Part shown: one piece after another, positions 39,701-48,698 of the stretch
Layout: every line of letters begins with the position of its first letter
How positions within the stretch are numbered: position 1 is the stretch's first letter
Program-made: the position numbers and the translations under genes
DNA from: Maylandia zebra
Lineage: Eukaryota > Chordata > Actinopteri > Cichliformes > Cichlidae
Reading direction: 5' to 3'
DNA length: 64,000 bases
NCBI RefSeq assembly: GCF_041146795.1
Contig: NC_135185.1
Span: 28,765,529 to 28,829,528 of the forward strand
Notes under the pieces: generated by a model
Seen by the model: only the letters and a program-made list of their open reading frames with translations
Databases searched by the model: none
Told to the model about the DNA's origin: nothing

Positions 39701-42053
39701 TTTAGATAATTATGCATGAAAAATGTGATGACAAAAAAAAACTCCCTTTGAATCAAATATTAATAGTGTCTCCACCCACTGCAAACATATGTGTGCAAAG
39801 ATAAAAAGAAATGAAGATTGATCCGCTTATCTTATTAACATGACATTTTGCTGTTTTTTTATTTGGTTGTTGTTGGAGGGATAAGATCTTGTGGAGGCAG
39901 CACTCAGAGGTCTGAGCTTGTATTGGCCGAAGGCCCACCTTCACTTGCAGTCAGATGGTTGTGGCAGGATTCATGCAGTGACCTTGACAACAATCACAGA
40001 AGAGTCTATAACTCTCGATTTGTAGGTAACTCACATGGTGAGTCAGGGGGAAAAGGAGGTCCATTTGCATTGACCAGACAGGAAAAGAACACATTGAAGC
40101 TGATTGATTAAAGTCCTTCCACTGCTTCGTGATTAAGTATCCCCCCTCCTTGTAATACGAAGGGCTCAGGATGAGTGATTCTAAAGAATCACAGTAATAG
40201 CTGCATCATCAGCAAAACACCTGTCCCATATTTCAGCACTGTTCATTATGGTGCCTGAGATGAAATACAAATCATATCAACTTTCAGCAAGCAGGCCTGT
40301 TAAATATGTTCGCCTTTTGCTCAATAGATTTAGCACCTCAGAGTGAGACGAAAGAGGAAGGTGAAGGGGAGCGCTGCCACAACAGGCGCTGGAGCGACAC
40401 AGATATCCAAGCTTGTTGTGTATGAGCACTAACACGCACGCACACTTATTGCCGCCAGCTCGACTTCAAAACAAAGCTGGAACTACTGGGCTGGATCATT
40501 AGCCCCTTATCTCTAACAAATTATAGCTAATTTAATTAACTCATCTGTCTTTTAATCAGGGGTTCTCCAGGGGGAAACCCTACCACTGAACCACTGAGCT
40601 TGGCAGCCCAGCAGGCATAGATTTCACAGGCAGCCGGGTACTCCCCAGGGTCAGACCCAGTATATATTAGTCTTGTGTTCAGCTGTCAACATCCTGCTGG
40701 CTCTAACACACGCACAAACACAAGAGTGCAAAATTACACCCGTGCACGAGCACTCACACGTTAATCTCAACTGGTTGATGGTGCATTTTCCCCGTGTACA
40801 TAAATGGAAACACTTCACGTCAAAACAGTTTCTTCAGACTAGCCACTTGCCCGACACCTGCGCCTGGCTAGGAACAAGATCCAACTGTGGGCTGAGAGCA
40901 AACAGACTGAGACGGACTTGAAGGGAGACAGCTGTGAAAGGTTGGAGGGTGAGCTGGAAGCCTTACCTGTGGTGCCCAGTAGCCGCGGGGGCGGCGGTGG
41001 AGGCGGCGGCGGTGGAAGTGGAGGGTATCTTCTACAGTGGCATGCCAGCTGGCACTGTTCACTAACTTTCTCCGCCACAGTCCGTGAGCATGACCTCTGG
41101 AGCTCTCCCTTATGGTGAGAGAAAAAAGAGACAGAGGGAGAGAAAGAGAGATTGAAAGGACTGAGGCTGTGTCCCTTAGTGCATTACTCAGAAGTACCAT
41201 CAGCACAACACTGTGCAGCACAAATGGAGATGCTTGAATACTCAGCAGCCTCTTAGTTTGCAGCACTGTGGATATCCTCTCAGCATTCCTTTCATATCGC
41301 AGCTCCAGTGTTGTTGTCACTGGGGCTACTGTGTATGTAGTACATGTAAAATAGTATCACATATATGGCTGCAGCCCGCTCCCTGTAAGAAACCACCCAC
41401 CAACAGAGTGGGCAGCAGGCTGCCCCGAGGAGTGTGCGTGGGTGGACTTGGAAACTCAAGCAGATCACATTACACATGAACCCTGGCAACACTGCGTGCG
41501 CGTGAACAACTGCTCACCACTATCTGTAGGCAGCAGCATGGGGCAGAGGTTAGAATACTCATCACTAACATATGCCTGCTGCAGGGATCCTGGTGGGATA
41601 ACTGAATGTTGTTATCATATAAACACAGTTGGTTACTCCGTGTTCCCACAACAAAAAAGCAGAGTGCCTCTGTGTGTACCTGGGCATAGCTGCATTTCTT
41701 ATGACCTCCTGCAAACTCACTACACACACCTGCCTGCCAGCATTCCCTCAACACAGGTGTGCTCTGGAGCGGTGATCCCACCAAGTGTAAGCTGGTATTA
41801 TATGGCAATGCATCTTAAAGAGCACACAAGTTACTTGGAAAAGGTTATTAGCTCCACAGCTCTTATCCATAGTCCATCAGTAAATGAAACTCAAGTTACA
41901 TCAGTGTAACCTCTTCTCATGCGTAAATTGTCAAGTGGCGCGCCTGAACGTGATCCTTACCTGGCACGAGAGTAACAACAGTGAGAGAAGGCAATGACCG
42001 AAGAAAAAAGGCCAAAAACTTAAAGTAAATGGCATTAGATCTTGGCACAGCAT
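30641..42053 (-). CDS. prima1: prima1, proline-rich membrane anchor 1, complete (155 aa, four coding exons)
   Basis: PRIMA1 is a small single-pass type I membrane protein. It anchors tetrameric acetylcholinesterase and butyrylcholinesterase at brain synapses by threading its proline-rich attachment domain (PRAD) through the four C-terminal helices of the enzyme. Coding exons (minus): 41961-42053, 40967-41108, 38457-38589, 30641-30740; total 468 nt with stop, against 153 aa in mouse. Residues 1-31 are the signal peptide (MLCQDLMPFT then a hydrophobic core). Cysteines are at 38, 50, 54 and 56. The PRAD is at 60-75 (PPL, ten prolines, RLL). The membrane span is about 95-118, followed by CYKAIKRKPLRKEENGTS and a C-terminal VV. 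The upstream of two close in-frame ATGs was chosen because MLCQDL matches mammalian MLLRDL. Confidence 0.95.
31179..31194 (+). repeat. target-site duplication, left copy
   Basis: ATGATCCCCTTGCTGC, identical to 32788-32803 on the other side of the L1 element. Confidence 0.93.
31195..32443 (+). pseudogene. L1 ORF2 C-terminal fragment (about 415 codons)
   Basis: Open to the stop TAA at 32441-32443. It begins at RPRVRLKTLQLAKQKGGWGL, followed by PDLRYYYFAAQMRAI. That is the region just after the reverse transcriptase core in L1 ORF2, so endonuclease and reverse transcriptase catalytic domains are missing. A cysteine/histidine cluster near 32027-32083 (CWRNCGNQSANHYHIFWDC) is the L1 C-terminal knuckle. 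The open frame continues upstream through the target-site duplication, but that part is host DNA and has no ATG. There is no sign the fragment is expressed. Confidence 0.9.
31195..32787 (+). mobile_element. 5'-truncated L1-clade LINE inside prima1 intron 3
   Basis: About 1.59 kb in + orientation, antisense to prima1. It starts abruptly inside ORF2, carries the ORF2 C-terminus, a T-rich 3' UTR (about 32490-32600), an AATAAA at 32760-32765 and an A-tail at 32777-32787. The 16-bp sequence ATGATCCCCTTGCTGC occurs at 31179-31194 and again at 32788-32803, exactly flanking the element. It is therefore a target-site duplication made by target-primed reverse transcription. The perfect duplication and the uninterrupted reading frame point to a recent insertion. 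Confidence 0.92.
32788..32803 (+). repeat. target-site duplication, right copy
   Basis: ATGATCCCCTTGCTGC, directly after the A-tail of the L1 element. The first A could also belong to the tail. Confidence 0.93.
32804..38456 (-). other. prima1: prima1 intron 3, remainder
   Basis: No exon or element recognised. There is a homopolymer T run at about 33687-33706 and a short GT-rich tract near 35252-35270. Scattered short open frames lack splice context and similarity. Confidence 0.6.
38457..38589 (-). CDS. prima1: prima1 exon 3, transmembrane segment
   Basis: A 133-nt exon flanked by TTTCTAAG and AG/GTAAGA. It encodes a Trp-rich stalk (WRPWWMEMD), the hydrophobic span (IVVLGTVGCASLIFLL) and ICYKAIKR, the strongly conserved juxtamembrane end of PRIMA1. 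Confidence 0.95.
38590..40966 (-). other. prima1: prima1 intron 2
   Basis: No gene recognised. A tRNA box-A-like stretch on the minus strand at 40580-40600 lacks the rest of a tRNA. Confidence 0.6.
40967..41108 (-). CDS. prima1: prima1 exon 2, PRAD exon
   Basis: Encodes a four-cysteine segment (SCS..CQLACHC) then RRYPPL, ten prolines and RLLGTT. This is the cholinesterase-binding motif. The DNA of the proline run is GC-rich (CCG/CCT/CCA codons at about 40985-41020). Acceptor CACCATAAG, donor ACAG/GTAAGG. Confidence 0.95.
41109..41960 (-). other. prima1: prima1 intron 1
   Basis: 852 bp between the signal-peptide exon and the PRAD exon. A long pyrimidine tract on the minus strand precedes the PRAD exon acceptor. 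Nothing else is seen. Confidence 0.7.
41961..42053 (-). CDS. prima1: prima1 exon 1 coding part, signal peptide
   Basis: 31 codons ending in LLSLLLLSCQ and donor CAG/GTAAGG. In-frame Met codons occur at 42053 and 42035; both give a signal peptide. The first is preferred by similarity. Confidence 0.88.
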
Positions 42054-42618
42054 TCCTCTTGCGCTGTTCTCGAAGATACTAGGCAGCGTTTCCAACAAAT
42101 GAATGCAGTATACATAGGCTTGAACTGTTTGGGAAATAACCATCCACCCTATCCAGTTCAGCGGCGATATCTGTGACAGGCGTCTCCAGAAATAGTTTAT
42201 GCCACAATCATTTTCCTCTTGAAATCCCGTTGTCGATAGCATAGGACAGGCGAGCCGGTGGAATGAGTGGCAAATCTCGATAATTCACATCTCGAAAGTA
42301 GTTTTTTGCTTTCTGGCACTCAGATAGCGACCTGAATCACGCCGCTACTCCGTGCAATGTGAGGGCGGTAGATGCCCGTACCTTACATCCCTCCTCGGCT
42401 GCAAGCATGAGCGCAAATGGACCACTCAAGCCATCGAAGTTGAAGGAAAAAACGAACCGAGAGAGATCCTCGGGAATATCGAGTAGTAGGATTCCTTGCA
42501 ATGGCATCACACATCCCCTCTCAACTTATCTAAGCTGAGCACTGTATGGGCGAGTCCGGAGGGCAGAGCCGAGGGTTAAAGTGATGCATCCTCCTCTGTG
42601 CCAAAATACGGCGGGCTG

Positions 42619-42625
42619 TTTTATA
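42619..42625 (-). promoter_or_regulatory. prima1: TATA box, candidate prima1 promoter
   Basis: Minus-strand TATAAAA in a locally GC-rich context about 565 bp upstream of the prima1 ATG. Transcription would start near 42590. A good donor (TGTAAG/GTACGG, exon end at 42382) suggests the 5' UTR is split by an intron, but I cannot fix the matching acceptor. Confidence 0.45.
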
Positions 42626-45600
42626 CGGGAGCATCACCACCGCGCACTTGATGCAGCGCTCACATCAGCTCATCCTGACAACGTGTGCTCAAACAAATTC
42701 GCCTTCCGCTTCTTAAAAAGTCCCCCCAAAAATCAAAGAGGGAAGGGCATGTGGTTGTGAAGGCGTCGGTAATGTCAGCTGGGCTTTGTTTGTTTTGCTT
42801 TGTTTGCTTGTTTATGTCTGTGTTTGATTTTTTTCCTTTTTTTTTTTTTTAATAATAATAATAATGGCCCAGGCAGAAAGTATAGCCCACAATGCGTGGA
42901 GGCGAGTCTGTAAAGATGACGCGTACTAGAGCAAATTAAAGTCAAGTGGAAAGCTAGGGAGAGAGAGTGCAAGACGCCTACCGACTGAAAACACTGCCAT
43001 GCCCGTGTTTGATGTGCTGTGTGCCTGCGAGAACACTCTCTGGTCCAGTGTCCCAAAGTAGGCTGAGATAAACAATACTGATGTAACCTGGCATTTACTG
43101 CTAATGCTCGACAACCCGGTCAATTATAACAGTTTCAAAAATACGAATGGGCTTATTGTAAAACATTAGTTTCTTCTTGTTATTATTGCTGTCATCACAA
43201 CACCTTTGACCCACACTGATGTCGTTTATAAGAAGTGATGCTGCGGGGCAGAGTGCAGAGAATCAGACTATGCAGTGGGTAGTTTTTAAGAGCTCAGTTG
43301 CATAATATTGTTGGTGGTCTTCACTAGGGACAGTTATGAAATTACCTCAGAGCCCTCAGTCGGTACTAGAAAGCCAACGTGACATTCACTTGTTGTAACA
43401 GCTGATTGACAGGTAAGGAATAAAATCCAGAGTGTTCTTGGTGTCACTAGGGAGCCAGAGCTAATACATTTTTTAACCACATTAAATGATTTATTGATCA
43501 GCTGGTTCTCTAGTGCTGATGCATTACCTACTTGATCAGAGTTTCAGAGCTGGAAGATGATGTAATGACTGTAGCCTGGTCAAACCTCTCACCCCTCAGG
43601 ATTTTCAGCTGTTTAAAGGAGGTCTGTCTCACATTTTAAAGACCTCATTATGTGACAAACCATTTTGTAGTACTTGAATAATCCCCACACATCTTCTTGC
43701 AATCTCAAGAGATCTTTGCAACTCTTTAAAAACCACCTTTCTTTGCTCGTGCAGTGCACAAACCTGCCTCCCAGCCTGTGTGTGATTTTCATAGCTAATT
43801 CATGTTTCATAAATCTCCAATCTACCGTGGCGCCCATGTGACTTGTCTTTTGCTTGGGAGAACTGCCTGCAGTTTAAAATAACAGAAGTGACAGCCAATT
43901 GTGTCAAAGCCTGTTCATACCAAATAACATCTAAGCCGAGTATTTAAACAACTTTGGATTAAGATCAGTGGATTCAGCATCTAGCCTTAAAGCCTTGTTG
44001 TTGCAGCCGAGCATTTATCACATGTCGTGCCTACGAAAAAAGCTCTTCACGGGCAATAAAGAAGTGAGCTCATGCAAAGGGCCGTGAATTACTTTTAGAG
44101 TGGAAAATCCATAGCTGCTGTCAGGCTGTATTTGAAAATGCAGTGCAGTGCAGAGATTTTTCAGAGTTTTTGGAGGATAAAACCAGCCTGTATTTGGCAT
44201 ATGATCTGCCTAGCAGTTCAGTCCATCCATCTCCCCTACAGTCTGTCCCAATATTGATTATCTGACAAGAGAAAAGCACTACATCCTCCTGTTTCCTTCC
44301 TGCTACCTCACCTCATTCCAACAAGCAGCAATTTGCCACAACATACATCACAGGCCTTTAAAACTCAGATAAGAAAACCTCTATGTAATTACTGTGGTCT
44401 TTCAGTCTTATCATCCTGCCAAGATACTTAATCTGCCTCTCTGTATTAAACAAAGAGCACCCCCAACATAATGTTTTTATCAGAACAAGAAAAAATAAGA
44501 AGACAAAAATCACAAGCCCTCTGTCATTGAAGGAAAACGTTTATATCAAATAAGCTTAAACGGGTTTTATTTGTATTATTCGTAGTTTTCTTGTATTACT
44601 TGTCCTTGTGTTATATCAGTGTGCAGGTATAACGTTAGATGTGTGCTGTATTCATGCTGGGCTGCATCATAGTAAAGGTAGATTGCCATCTAGTGGAAAA
44701 ACCTGGCAACACATGACTTTAAACAGAGGTTATGTTGCTTATTGACACATTATTATTGGAGCTGGTGGAGATATTAAGCTTAGGTTTGTTATTTAAATTA
44801 GCCTGTACTGTGATAAAACAACTCCAATACCACTGGAATGATGTTTAAGATAAATAAATTCTGAGGAATATCAGAATACAGTTGATGACTTATTGGACAG
44901 TATTTTTCAGTGTACTACTTATTTTACATCTGCGCGTGGCTTTTTCCTAACTCTTTAGTAAGGGAAAATAGATACATCTTAAAAAAGAAAAAGCTTCTAG
45001 TTTTCTAGACACACACATGGACATGAATGACCGTATCTACTGGTACTTCTACATTTAGCTGTAGCTCCTATTCCCTGTTAAAGAAAAATATAATCTTTAT
45101 GATTTTGCAAATTCTGCTGTGTTCTATGGGTACAGTTTTATTTTTAATTTCCCCGTCTCTGTGCCTGATCTTTGCTTTGTGCTGCTTTTACACTTTTTTC
45201 TCCCTTGCAGATCAAACAGTGTCATCTTATTGTAGTTATTTTTGAGCAAAGGCAAGAGGTAAGATACTTACCATAAGTTTCACTAATGGATGTGGGATGG
45301 GCAGCTTCCACAATGGAGGTAGCAAGATTACAGACGTATTAGAGCTCTGGGCTTCTTCTTATTGGGTTTAGGCAAAAATGGCAAAGATGATGATGGCTCT
45401 GTAGTTTGTTACAGAGGCACATAACACGTCTTGGCTGCAGGTTTTTTTCTGGGTTTGTTTGCATGCGCAGCAAATACATACAAATTAGGTGTATATCTTT
45501 GGCAGGAGTTAAAACGACCTCTTTGTTTCTGTTTTTCTATGATGGACAGCAGACACACTGATGCCACACCTTTTGCACCCATATAAACTGTATAAAGTGA

Positions 45601-45649
45601 ACATAAATGTGCCAAGAGGTTCGTTTTCCTCCCACTCAGAACTTCTGTA

Positions 45650-45679
45650 AATAATAAATAAATAAATAAATAAATAAAT
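45650..45679 (+). repeat. (AATA)n microsatellite
   Basis: Tetranucleotide AATA repeated about seven times. Confidence 0.9.
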
Positions 45680-46983
45680 TCAGCCACCACCCAGTATTTA
45701 TGGATGCCACTATGCTTCCTCTTTCTCTTTCTCATTCTTCCTCACTTCAAAAGCACAGGAGTGGGGTGACAGGCCATGGGGAGGGGGGACCGCATTGTTA
45801 ATTGGCCTTTTCAGCTGAACAGAGAGGTGAAGGGAGGAAGAAGAGATGAGGACAATAGAGTCCCACTGCCTCTTCAGAACAAGAGGGATGCGCCGTTAAA
45901 AAGATAGACCGGCCGATGCACACAGACCTGCAGCAGGGCTCTCCTCACACAACCCCAAACTAAGCGAATGAGGCAATTAATCATGTGGCCCGCAGCTAAC
46001 CGAGTAAACGGTCTGTAGCCTCGATATAGACTGCGGATAGTTAAAAAAATTCTCTCCTGGCTCCATAGCATAGGGCTGTGTCAGGATTTGAGGCATGAGG
46101 TGTTACCAGACAAACAGTTCCCTCACATCTCATTCCACTGCTGCCGCGGTTCAGTGGAACGATAGGTACTCTTTTTCCACTTCAATAAGGGGATGAAGCT
46201 CAATTAGCATTTCACAAGTCCCATTTCCCTCCTCTATTGCAACCTTCCCCGCCGAGCCCATGCTTTCTCTGGGGATTGTCCTGTTTTGGGCCCTTGTTGC
46301 CGTTGGCAGGGTGACAGTATTCGAGTGTGCAAACTTGTGCTATTGTCCGCGGGCCAGAGGGAGCCATGGAGACCCCATAATATGACACAGGAAAATGTTT
46401 GCTGATGGCAATTCTATGGGCTTTGTCCGACTCTTTCTCCTTCATGACGACTCGATTTAAGTCTCTAAATGTTTGACTACAAATGCAGGAGTGCTATCCA
46501 GCTCCTTTCCCTTTGTCCCGCGAGGTTTGAATGAGTAATTCAGCCTTTGTGTCGCTCGATTGAGGGGGCAAACAGAAAGACAAGATTCTTGAGCCTTCAA
46601 GACCCTTTCCATGGTTATGCACTCTTCAGATCCCACCACCCCTCACCAAATCCTACAGCTGACATCACTCTTGGGGAGGGAATAACGGGCTTATGTGTTA
46701 GAAACTCAACTTTAACCGCTCTGATGTCAGGTTATAATGCACGCATGCTCGACAAGAATTCGCACTAGTTTTTTAAACGCACATTTACCATTTTCGGAGT
46801 AGAAATCATCTTGTAGGAGAAATATTGCATCCCCTCAGCGGCTTTCCCCCCTCCAGATCTCCATGACAACAATTTGCGATGGTGAAGAATTTGATACCAG
46901 GGCGCTTGGAGGCTGATTGGGGTGCATTGTAAGAGGCCTGGGGTCGCTGATTGGTTCAAGGGAAGCACCATAACTACAAGGAG

Positions 46984-46991
46984 TTTATATT
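46984..46991 (+). promoter_or_regulatory. fam181a: possible TATA element of fam181a
   Basis: TTTATATT lies about 90 bp upstream of a strong 5'-UTR splice donor (GCAGTG/GTGAGT at 47076/47077). This spacing would give a short non-coding first exon at about 47015-47076. The call rests on position and sequence only. Confidence 0.3.
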
Positions 46992-47076
46992 CATTCAACT
47001 TGTTGAAGTGCTCCTATACTGCAGCCTGGGAGAAGTCTGAGGTTAGACTGAGAGAATCCGGACTGATCCAGCAGTG

Positions 47077-47166
47077 GTGAGTAAAAGGTTACTAATCTCT
47101 AATATCCAGCATCCCGCTCATTTGAGGCTTGATTGCGTGACTCGTGTGTTTCTCATTTCTCTTTAG
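47077..47166 (+). other. fam181a: predicted 5'-UTR intron of fam181a
   Basis: 90-bp candidate intron: donor GTGAGT after GCAGTG and acceptor TTTCTCTTTAG ending at 47166. It would leave the start codon 55 nt into the second exon. Confidence 0.5.
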
Positions 47167-47194
47167 ATCCTGACGGTGGATTGCATATTTTAAC

Positions 47195-47203
47195 ATGGAC
47201 TGA
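47195..47203 (+). promoter_or_regulatory. fam181a: minimal upstream ORF (ATG-GAC-TGA) in fam181a leader
   Basis: A two-residue uORF that ends 18 nt before the fam181a ATG at 47222. Such short uORFs often reduce or gate translation of the main frame. Here that is only an inference. Confidence 0.5.
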
Positions 47204-47221
47204 ACAAACCCTCGATACAAT

Positions 47222-47995
47222 ATGGCAAATGCAGACAGTGAGGTCAAAACTTTACTAAATTTTGTAAATTTGGCATCCAGCGACATCAAGGCGGCCCTAG
47301 ATAAGTCCGCTCCGTGCAGGCGCTCCGTGGATCACCGGAAATATCTCCAGAAACAACTGAAGCGCTTCTCTCAAAAATACTCCAGAGTCCCAAGATGCCA
47401 CACACACAGGTCTGCGGAGTATAGGTGCGCCAAACCGATGGGGTCTGTCCATCAGAGTGTGGCAGAAAAGGCCAGCTCTGGTGCGCAGGATGTGGATCAA
47501 CTGGGGAGCTCTGTGGAGCAGGTGCCTATGAGGAAACGCCAGCTACCGGCCTCATTTTGGGAGGAACCTAAGTTGACCCCAACCAAGAGGGAGCACTCAT
47601 ATTTAGGAATGAAAAGGAGCCATGCAGGCACATCGGAGGGGACTGAGAATGAAAAGAGGAAACGAAGTTGTGATGATGATGCAAAGACCGCAATATCTGC
47701 GTGCAGCCGGCGCAGCTCGGCGGATAAAGAGACGCTGAAACTGGACGTGACCTCTCACCACTGCGTGAGTGTGTGCGGCTGTTGCCCTTTCCAGTACCAC
47801 GGACACCAGATCCTTCACAATCACATTTTTGTCCCTCATCCGCCCCTGGGATTGTGGAGCAAAGCAGCAGGGACTGAGACGGAGAGATCCGAGCATCCTT
47901 ATGGACAGAAAATTCACACGCACGTTGTTGTCAAACCCATACCGACCAAGCCCACCGCTCAGTCACCAATCTTCAGTGTGTTTGGATTCATTTAA
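47222..47995 (+). CDS. fam181a: fam181a, FAM181 family protein (257 aa, single coding exon)
   Basis: FAM181A and FAM181B are small vertebrate proteins, and published work identifies them as TEAD transcription-factor binders. Residues about 5-55 are the family signature: VKTLLNFVNLASSDIKAALD followed by KSAPCRRSVDHRKYLQKQLK. Residues 101-116, VPMRKRQLPASFWEEP, correspond to the omega-loop TEAD-binding motif and resemble the YAP loop. The C-terminal half keeps CCPFQYHGHQI and ends KPIPTKPTAQSPIFSVFGFI, as in mammals. It is somewhat shorter than the human protein (about 290 aa). The ATG is the first in frame and directly precedes the conserved N-terminus. No catalytic domain or membrane segment is visible. 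The gene lies head-to-head with prima1 and tail-to-tail with asb2, as in human. Confidence 0.96.
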   Translation: MANADSEVKTLLNFVNLASSDIKAALDKSAPCRRSVDHRKYLQKQLKRFSQKYSRVPRCHTHRSAEYRCAKPMGSVHQSVAEKASSGAQDVDQLGSSVEQVPMRKRQLPASFWEEPKLTPTKREHSYLGMKRSHAGTSEGTENEKRKRSCDDDAKTAISACSRRSSADKETLKLDVTSHHCVSVCGCCPFQYHGHQILHNHIFVPHPPLGLWSKAAGTETERSEHPYGQKIHTHVVVKPIPTKPTAQSPIFSVFGFI

Positions 47996-48382
47996 TTAAC
48001 TCACTAAATGAACCCATCACACAAAACGCGTGTAAATAGGACTAATGACTTTCAGCGTTTCTCTTTCAGCATTTTAAATCGAGATACTTCCTCCAGCACT
48101 TATTGAAATGCTTCATCTATTTTTGTCTTTTAAATCTAAAGGACTAAATTGCACTGAATAATTTCATCATCTTCACTTTCATGCCAGTCTTATGCCTGAA
48201 AATTGACAGTAAGGTAAAAAGGTTTCTACTTTTAGGTGTCTACAGAGGATGATTGTTCTTTTTTAAGTCAAAAAAAGTCATAGAATGAATCCAAACATCC
48301 TGTTTTAGTTTCCTCTTTTAAGTATGAGAATCGCCTTTCTTTGTCAAAGTAATGTTTGATAGGCACATTTGAAACAATGACT

Positions 48383-48398
48383 TTTATTTTTAAATAAA
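48383..48398. terminator. bidirectional poly(A) region between fam181a and asb2
   Basis: AATAAA for fam181a on the + strand is at 48393-48398. TTTATT at 48383-48388 gives AATAAA on the minus strand for asb2. The two signals are five bases apart and point in opposite directions, so the two 3' ends should overlap by a few tens of bases. Confidence 0.6.
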
Positions 48399-48698
48399 TG
48401 ATTCAACTTCCCTTAAAAACTCCTTTGGGCACAAGATCATTTTTACCTTTTGCTAAAGCTTTCTCCAAAGGGAAAGCACACACACAAACACACACAAACA
48501 CACACACATTTTGAAGGACAGATTAAAGAGGCTTATTGTCACTTCACATATATTATAAATAGATATTTATACACATAAAATTTCTTTGAGAGGAACATTT
48601 ACACATTCAAGATATCAGACACGACTAAAAAAAGAACCACAAGAAGATAAATATAGTCTTATCTCTGAGGACTATATTGCGTGAGGTTCATTTTAAAG

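Larger units (their letters stand above)
42626..47014. other. intergenic gap, prima1 (-) and fam181a (+) head-to-head
   Basis: About 4.4 kb without a recognisable exon. It holds an (AAT)n stretch near 42851-42864, a tetranucleotide repeat near 45650 and ordinary unique sequence. It must contain the promoters of both neighbours. I see no other gene. Confidence 0.6.

Noticed and set aside
40580-40600. Minus-strand AGCTCAGTGGTTCAGTGGTA, which looks like tRNA box A
   Set aside because: No box B (GGTTCRANNCC) or cloverleaf follows, so it is not a tRNA gene; at most a short tRNA-like remnant.
45874-46998. Several 60-78 codon minus-strand open frames upstream of fam181a
   Set aside because: No similarity to known proteins and no splice signals in the right phase; they are the length expected by chance.
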